From the NCBI GenBank assembly GCA_007693325.1, contig REDW01000066.1, forward strand, positions 18,527 through 82,526: 64,000 nucleotides of DNA, in the 5' to 3' direction. A program made the position numbers and the translations under genes. Source of the stretch: Spirochaetaceae bacterium (GTDB lineage: Bacteria > Spirochaetota > Spirochaetia > DSM-27196 > PWMO01). Shown piece by piece: positions 59,043 to 64,000 of the stretch (position 1 is the stretch's first letter; each line of letters starts with the position of its first letter). The notes under the pieces were generated by a model. It was not told the origin of the DNA, ran no database searches, and worked only from the letters and a program-made list of their open reading frames with translations.

Positions 59043-60323
59043 AGCGGTGGGCTCTCCGCCGCTGGCGTGCTTTATGACCATGAACGCTGCCAGCATCACC
59101 AGTGCAGCAACGCCGAATATAGCGCGCAGGCCAAAGAGGTCTACTACTACCCCGGTGACAGGTGGAGCCACAATAGCCGCGGTCTGTGAAAATGTGTAGT
59201 AGAGCCCGGTATAGATGCCCATGTTATCGTACTCAGCCATCTGCCACAGCATCGGAAAACTGTTGGTAATCACCGCCGCCCAGAAGATGCCGAATCCAAA
59301 CAACAGAGCCCAGAACGTTCCCACGGCAAACGTCCGCGAGGAACCAATCGACAGCGTCCACAGTTCGTGGGTGAACATCAGCGCCGAGAGCAGCGCCAGC
59401 GCCACAAGCGAGATCCGGATAGTACGCTTGCGCCCGATGCGATGAGCAACCATGCCGCTGGGGATCGCGAACAGCGCGTAGGCTATGGCGACCATGCCGG
59501 TGGAAAAGCCGGCCAGGCCCTCGCTCAGGCCGAGATGCTCGATGGTATAGAGGGTCATAAACGGCCGCATGCCCCAGTAGGCGCAGAACCACAGCAACAG
59601 CGCCAGCAGCACGTAGACCGCACTCTTGTCCCCGGAGGTGAAGACCAGCTTGAGCGAACGCAGAACCGGCTCGCGCGTTGGCGCGTCCTCGCGAGTATTG
59701 CGTTCCTTTACGGTTGCAAACAGCGCCGGCGTTGCCAGCAGAATCAAGAGACTGGCGATCATGAACGGCAGCCGACGCGACGTATCACCGAGCAGCGGCA
59801 ACTCGAGACGTAGATCCATCAGCGGCGCCAGTGCAATGGTGCCCACAATTGCCGCAATCCCGCCCATGGTATTGATAACGCCGTTAGCCTCGCTGCGGAA
59901 CTCACCGGGGATGGTATCGGGCATCAGCGCCACCACAGGACCGCGCGCCGCCTGCTTGAACAGGTTCAGCAGTACAATCGCACCCACCAGCGCTGCTAAC
60001 GACGTCATGCCGGCGCTCGGAAGCCAGAAGAATACCGCCGCACTGAGCGGCAGTGTTACCAGGATGTACGGCATCCGCCGCCCGATTCGCGTACGCGTGC
60101 GGTCGCTGAGCGCGGTCACAATCGGGATCAGCGATAGCGCCAGAATATTGTCAAAGGTCATGATCACGCCGATCAGCGCACGCGAATCCAGGTACTGATT
60201 GAGGAACACCGGCACGTAGTTATCGTAGAGCGGGTCCATCAGCCCCATAGTGAAGAACCCGAGACCGATCATGAACGTTGTACGGTAGAACCGTGGCGGA
60301 ACTTGCCTGCTCTGTTGGTCCAT
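59019..60323 (-). CDS. MFS transporter, sugar/proton symport type
   Basis: This 12-segment transporter of about 434 residues resembles the sucrose/glycoside (SLC45, GPH-like) branch of the major facilitator superfamily: SLIPIVTALSDRTRTRIGRRMPYI in the 2-3 loop, RGPVVALMPDTIPGEFRSEANGVIN, and a second-half MVAHRIGRKRTIRI loop. The substrate is unknown. The ATG at 60323 is preferred to a TTG at 60341, because the promoter -10 box (60333-60338) lies inside the longer version. Confidence 0.87.
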   Translation of the reverse strand: MDQQSRQVPPRFYRTTFMIGLGFFTMGLMDPLYDNYVPVFLNQYLDSRALIGVIMTFDNILALSLIPIVTALSDRTRTRIGRRMPYILVTLPLSAAVFFWLPSAGMTSLAALVGAIVLLNLFKQAARGPVVALMPDTIPGEFRSEANGVINTMGGIAAIVGTIALAPLMDLRLELPLLGDTSRRLPFMIASLLILLATPALFATVKERNTREDAPTREPVLRSLKLVFTSGDKSAVYVLLALLLWFCAYWGMRPFMTLYTIEHLGLSEGLAGFSTGMVAIAYALFAIPSGMVAHRIGRKRTIRISLVALALLSALMFTHELWTLSIGSSRTFAVGTFWALLFGFGIFWAAVITNSFPMLWQMAEYDNMGIYTGLYYTFSQTAAIVAPPVTGVVVDLFGLRAIFGVAALVMLAAFMVIKHASGGEPTASGQQANA

Positions 60324-60332
60324 AGTGTGCCT

Positions 60333-60361
60333 ACTATACAAGCATAGTCCCTCTTCGCCAA
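60333..60361 (-). promoter_or_regulatory. MFS gene promoter, near-leaderless spacing
   Basis: On the minus strand TTGGCG (60356-60361), a 17-nt spacer and TATAGT (60333-60338) end 9 nt before the ATG at 60323. Its -35 overlaps that of the divergent MCP promoter. Confidence 0.7.
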
Positions 60362-60383
60362 ATCTGCAAATCTGCGCTACAAT
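60354..60383 (+). promoter_or_regulatory. Possible MCP promoter
   Basis: TTCGCC (60354-60359), an 18-nt spacer and TACAAT (60378-60383) lead to a leader of about 42 nt. The spacer contains a tandem AAATCTGC repeat. Confidence 0.4.
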
Positions 60384-60431
60384 GAGGCTCTTCGCCCGCT
60401 AAGACACAACGAGACCGGGAGGCCGCATTCT

Positions 60432-62567
60432 ATGAAGCAGGAGCAGACATTCAACACAAGACTCGCCACGCGCATCGTACTGCTCTACGCCGGTGCAATG
60501 CTGGTGCTGTTTGTGGTACTGGCTCTGCTGGTGCGCCAGACCACTCGCGATTCAATTGCGCCGATGGCCAACAACCTTGCCGGTGAAGTAGTTTCCGCGC
60601 GCGCCGAGTCAATCGACCAGATCCTCGAAGGGCATCTGCTGGTGGTACGCAGCTTCGCGCAGCGCAACGTGCTGCGCAGCGGGGACTTTGACCAGATTGC
60701 CGCCGATCTTCGATCGCGCGAGGGCGAAACGCCGTCGATGTATGAAATGATGTTCTTTGCAGAGCCCGATGGACGCTACGTCTCCACCCAGGGAGCAGTT
60801 GGCAATGTTGCTGCACGTGACTATTTCCAGCAGGTGGTTGAAGGTGGCGCGCGGTCTGCGGTCAGTAACGCGGTTATTTCGCAATCAACCGGCAGCCCGA
60901 TTGTGGTCATTGCCCACGAGGTCCGCACAGCCAACGGTGAACTGGTCGGGTTAGCCGCGGCAACCATGCTGCTGGAGACACTGTCCGACATAGCCGGACG
61001 CGTTCAGGTGGGAGACGCGGGCTACGGCTGGATGGTTGACCAGAGCGGTACGGTCATAGCCCATCCGCAGCAAGAGCTGAGAATGACCCTGCGGCTGGCC
61101 GACGCCGATGAGCAGGGATTCAGCGGCCTCGGTGAACTCGCTGAACGCATGCAGCAGCAGACAAGCGGAATCGGCCGCTACACCACGCCCGAGGGCGAGC
61201 AGCGTACCGCGTTCTTCGCCGCTATCGCGGCTGCCCCCGGCTGGACCTTTGTTGTTGACACCCCAACCGCCCAACTGCTGGCTGCCGCTGACCGTGTGGT
61301 GACTTCATTGACCCTGATCGTAGTGGCAATATTTGTGATTGTCGTCGCGATTTCGCTGCTGATCGCACGCCTGATCAGCAAACCAATCGGCGAGACCGCC
61401 GACCTGCTACGGGATATTTCCGAAGGTCAGGGAGATCTGACGCGTGTCCTGCCGGTGCGTTCGCACGATGAGCTCGGTGCTCTGGCGCATGGGTTCAACC
61501 GCTTCATGGAGCAGCTATCAACAATTGTGCGTACTATTCGGCAATCGGTCGAGAGCCTCGATCAGGTTGGGCAATCGCTGGCTGCCAACATGGAGCAGAC
61601 CTCGGCAGCCGTCAATCAGATCAGCGCCAACATCGACGGTGTCAAACAGCAGGTCATCAATCAGTCGGCCAGCGTGACCGAAGTCAGTTCCACCATGGAA
61701 GAGATAGCGCGCAACATCGAATCACTCAATGACAGGATCGAGTCGCAGGCCGCCGGCGTCATTCAGTCCTCCTCTGCCATTGAACAGATGGTGGCCAGCA
61801 TCAAGTCGGTCAGCAATACGCTGGAGAAGAGCGGTAGCTATTTCGAGCAGCTCCTCGAGGCGGCCGAGACCGGCAAAGCGCGCATCAGCGGAACAACCGC
61901 GCTGGTTCGCGACATCGCCGAGAAGTCCAACGGCCTGCTCGATGCCAACGCGGCCATTCAAACCATTGCCAGCCAGACCAACCTGCTGGCGATGAACGCC
62001 GCCATCGAGGCGGCTCACGCCGGAGACTATGGCCGCGGCTTTGCCGTAGTTGCCGATGAGATCCGCAAACTCGCTGAAGGAGCCGCGGAGCAGTCCAAGA
62101 CGATATCGGGCGTGCTCAAATCGATCAAGGGCGCGATCGACTCGGTATCGGAATCCTCAGTCGATGCTGAACGCGCCTTCGATCACGTAGCCGAGCTCAT
62201 CGGAACTCTCAACGAACTCGAACGCCAGATCCAACACGCGATGGAAGAACAGAGCGCCGGCTCAACGCAAGTGCTCAAAGCGCTCGAGGATATCAATCAG
62301 GTAACACAGGAAGTGCAGTCCGGTTCGGGCGAGATGAACGAGGGCAGCAAGATCGTTCTGCAGGAGATGCAGCGGCTGGTCGACATTACCCACGAGGTAG
62401 AATCAGGTATGAACGAGATGGCCACCGGTACCGCCGAGATCAAGCGCGTTGCGGTCAGCGTTGTTGATATGGGAGAGCAGAACCGCCGCAGTATCCAGCA
62501 GGTTCTGCAGACGGTTGGGCGCTTCCGTCTCAGCGAAGACCGGCAATCCGGCGGTTCCGAAGAGTAG
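60432..62567 (+). CDS. Methyl-accepting chemotaxis protein
   Basis: This transmembrane chemoreceptor of 711 residues has a first membrane segment (about 15-38), a dCache-type ligand-binding region to about 280 (AEPDGRYVSTQG, VARDYFQQVVEG, GYGWMVDQSGTVIAHPQ), and a second membrane segment (LTLIVVAIFVIVVAISLLIA). A HAMP domain and a long coiled-coil signalling domain follow, with tip motif NLLAMNAAIEAAHAGDYGRG. A GGGAGG ribosome site precedes the ATG. No C-terminal CheR-tether pentapeptide is present, in keeping with the simple CheR of this window. The ligand is unknown. Confidence 0.95.
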   Translation: MKQEQTFNTRLATRIVLLYAGAMLVLFVVLALLVRQTTRDSIAPMANNLAGEVVSARAESIDQILEGHLLVVRSFAQRNVLRSGDFDQIAADLRSREGETPSMYEMMFFAEPDGRYVSTQGAVGNVAARDYFQQVVEGGARSAVSNAVISQSTGSPIVVIAHEVRTANGELVGLAAATMLLETLSDIAGRVQVGDAGYGWMVDQSGTVIAHPQQELRMTLRLADADEQGFSGLGELAERMQQQTSGIGRYTTPEGEQRTAFFAAIAAAPGWTFVVDTPTAQLLAAADRVVTSLTLIVVAIFVIVVAISLLIARLISKPIGETADLLRDISEGQGDLTRVLPVRSHDELGALAHGFNRFMEQLSTIVRTIRQSVESLDQVGQSLAANMEQTSAAVNQISANIDGVKQQVINQSASVTEVSSTMEEIARNIESLNDRIESQAAGVIQSSSAIEQMVASIKSVSNTLEKSGSYFEQLLEAAETGKARISGTTALVRDIAEKSNGLLDANAAIQTIASQTNLLAMNAAIEAAHAGDYGRGFAVVADEIRKLAEGAAEQSKTISGVLKSIKGAIDSVSESSVDAERAFDHVAELIGTLNELERQIQHAMEEQSAGSTQVLKALEDINQVTQEVQSGSGEMNEGSKIVLQEMQRLVDITHEVESGMNEMATGTAEIKRVAVSVVDMGEQNRRSIQQVLQTVGRFRLSEDRQSGGSEE

Positions 62568-62568
62568 T

Positions 62569-64000
62569 ATGAAGAGCGCTATGGCGGTAACAGCTGTGGC
62601 GGTGGTGCTGTTGCTTTGCGGCGCCACGGCAGTGCCGGCGCAGGACACCACGGAAGCTGCGGCGCAGCGCGCGCTGGCGCAGCGAATTGCCGAGCAGACC
62701 GCCGCCAGGATCGAGCAGCACTACCGCCTGCCCTACCTGGGCCTTGCAGTTGTCTACCGCGGTCAGACCGTATTACTGGCGCGCGGCTACAGCGATCAGG
62801 CCCAGTCGATCGCATTCGATGCGTACGAGTCGGTTGTGCGCGCGGCCTCTATTGGCAAGCTTCCCACCGCGCTGGTAGCGGCGGAGCTGTTGGCCGAGCA
62901 CGAGATCGCCATCAGTGCGCCGGTACGTCAGCACGTGCACTCGATCCCTGTACCCACCCGCGAACGCACGCCGATTCAGTTCGAGCACCTCCTGACTCAC
63001 ACCGAAGGCTTCGAACTGCAGAGCGTCAACACCAGGACCCTCGACCCCGGAGAGCTGATACCGCTACGTGAGTTTCTCAACCGTTCGCCACCGGTGCCCT
63101 TTCAACGCCCCGGCCTCATGACCACCTATGGCAACCGGGCCGCCGCCGTATTGGGGGCCACAATTGAAGAACTCAGCGACCGGCCGTTTGCCGAGACCAT
63201 GAAGCGGCGGCTATTCGAACCGGCGGCAATGAACAGCAGCACGTTCGATCAGCCGTTACCGCCGGCGCTCGCAGAGCGCCGCGCCGCGGAGTTGCGTTAC
63301 CAGGGAGCGTCGCTGCGCTTGCTGCAACCTTCGTGGTCGCAGTTGGTCCCGGCCGACGGATTCCACACCACGGTTGCCGACGCCGCGCGGCTGATCAACC
63401 TGCTGCAGAGCGGCGGCCGATTCGGCGACCAGCGCATTCTGTCGCAGGATACCGTCCGCCGCGCGCTGGAGGTCCGGTTCCGCAATCACCGGCGCCTCCC
63501 CGGAGTCAGCTCAGGCTTCCTGGAGCAGGAGCACGCCGGGTTGCGCCTGCTGATTCGTGACGGTGATTCCGAAGGGATGATGTCGCGCATGATACTGGTG
63601 CCGCAGGCGGACATCGGACTGTTCCTGGTAACCGGCACCAACAACACGGCGCCACGGACCACCGCAGCCGGATTTCTGGCACAGGCGCTGTGTGACGAAA
63701 TCGAGTGTCCGGATCCGCTGGACGGTTATCCGCTGCCCGAGTTGAGCAAACCGCTGCAGACGTACAGCGGTCTCTACAGTCTGACTAATCGGCCACGCAA
63801 CGACGTCAGCCGTCTACCGTTACAGCTTTCCACCCTGCTGCGCATTCGCGCCACCGATGCCGGAACGCTTCTGGTCACTGCGATGCCGGACGATCCTTTC
63901 GCAGGAATCGATCGTCCAACCGAATTCCACCCGCTCGGAGAGCAGCTGTTTGAATCAGCCGACCGCTCGGCGCGTATTGCCTTTGCGCGCGGTCCGCTGG
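62569..64000 (+). CDS. Beta-lactamase-family serine hydrolase, 3' end outside window
   Basis: This exported penicillin-binding-protein-like hydrolase has a signal peptide (about 1-25, ending VPAQ), nucleophile motif SIGK in AASIGKLPTAL, HLLTHTEGFE, and the second motif TTYGNRAA (YxN). The class C/EstB fold is likely. The frame is open for 477 codons to the window end, so the C-terminus and any extra domains are missing. It starts two bases after the MCP stop. Physiological role (esterase, peptidase or drug hydrolysis) cannot be told. Confidence 0.88.
   Translation, partial: MKSAMAVTAVAVVLLLCGATAVPAQDTTEAAAQRALAQRIAEQTAARIEQHYRLPYLGLAVVYRGQTVLLARGYSDQAQSIAFDAYESVVRAASIGKLPTALVAAELLAEHEIAISAPVRQHVHSIPVPTRERTPIQFEHLLTHTEGFELQSVNTRTLDPGELIPLREFLNRSPPVPFQRPGLMTTYGNRAAAVLGATIEELSDRPFAETMKRRLFEPAAMNSSTFDQPLPPALAERRAAELRYQGASLRLLQPSWSQLVPADGFHTTVADAARLINLLQSGGRFGDQRILSQDTVRRALEVRFRNHRRLPGVSSGFLEQEHAGLRLLIRDGDSEGMMSRMILVPQADIGLFLVTGTNNTAPRTTAAGFLAQALCDEIECPDPLDGYPLPELSKPLQTYSGLYSLTNRPRNDVSRLPLQLSTLLRIRATDAGTLLVTAMPDDPFAGIDRPTEFHPLGEQLFESADRSARIAFARGPL

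Noticed and set aside
1..64000. CRISPR arrays, insertion sequences, integrases or prophage genes
   Set aside because: I saw no regularly spaced repeats, no transposase or recombinase motifs and no phage structural genes in the reading frames. The accessory block therefore lacks an identified mobilising enzyme.

Overview
The window reads as a chromosomal segment of a free-living, anaerobic or facultatively anaerobic spirochaete of the Spirochaeta/Alkalispirochaeta kind. That placement is an inference. It rests on an HPr/HPr-kinase pair next to rpoN and an Lpt lipopolysaccharide-export operon (so a two-membrane cell), on che genes, a YmdB-like protein, an NADH-linked [FeFe]-hydrogenase and a high-GC codon style. 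No rRNA or marker phylogeny was available. Gene density is high and most starts are easy to assign.

Core block (1-24.5 kb). A 5'-truncated uvrC converges on a 13-gene minus-strand run: pyrG, lptC, lptA, lptB, rpoN, hpf, hprK, ptsH, a DUF4390-like gene, an NtrY-like kinase, an NtrC/NtrX-like regulator, lexA and holA. Divergent from pyrG lie a YbaK-type deacylase, a small unknown gene, then cheR-cheB-lipB. A YmdB-like protein with an eroded metal site follows, then an Hsp20 gene with a structured leader. Next is a tight cluster of a medium-chain dehydrogenase, a variant PTPS-fold protein and a glycosyltransferase-methyltransferase fusion. A SpoIID/TPR protein and tRNA-Leu(CAG) end the block.

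Accessory block (24.6-39.8 kb). It starts at the tRNA-Leu tail, which is repeated downstream with its own terminator hairpin. It holds a UPF0175/DUF3368 toxin-antitoxin-like pair, a likely truncated membrane gene, an EEP-family hydrolase, a gene remnant, a 1108-residue multi-PAS kinase, a YjfB-like motility protein and an AbrB/PIN pair. A four-gene operon follows: an asparagine-synthetase-like enzyme lacking Cys2, two non-pyrrolysine MttB homologues and a SAM methyltransferase. Then come a CBS protein and a decayed ABC transporter whose two halves meet at a rearrangement junction.

Metabolic block (39.9-64 kb). A three-subunit [FeFe]-hydrogenase operon has a flavoprotein subunit fused to a GltD/NfnB-like NAD(P)H domain. 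Its promoter is a perfect sigma-70 consensus with a 24-bp inverted repeat at the predicted start of transcription. Then come a class I FBP aldolase, an MgtC-family protein, a TRAP transporter (TatT, DctP, DctQM) in an operon with deoC and a threonine aldolase, an FGGY kinase, a second multi-PAS kinase, a TauE exporter, a metallophosphoesterase, an MFS transporter, an MCP and a truncated serine hydrolase.

Two cross-cutting observations stand out. First, at least six genes have convincing promoters whose -10 box lies only 7-10 nt from the start codon, with no Shine-Dalgarno sequence, which points to leaderless or near-leaderless mRNAs. Second, two small clusters (pterin-like/glycosyl/methyl at 19-22 kb, and MttB/AsnB-like/SAM at 32-38 kb) look like undescribed small-molecule pathways.
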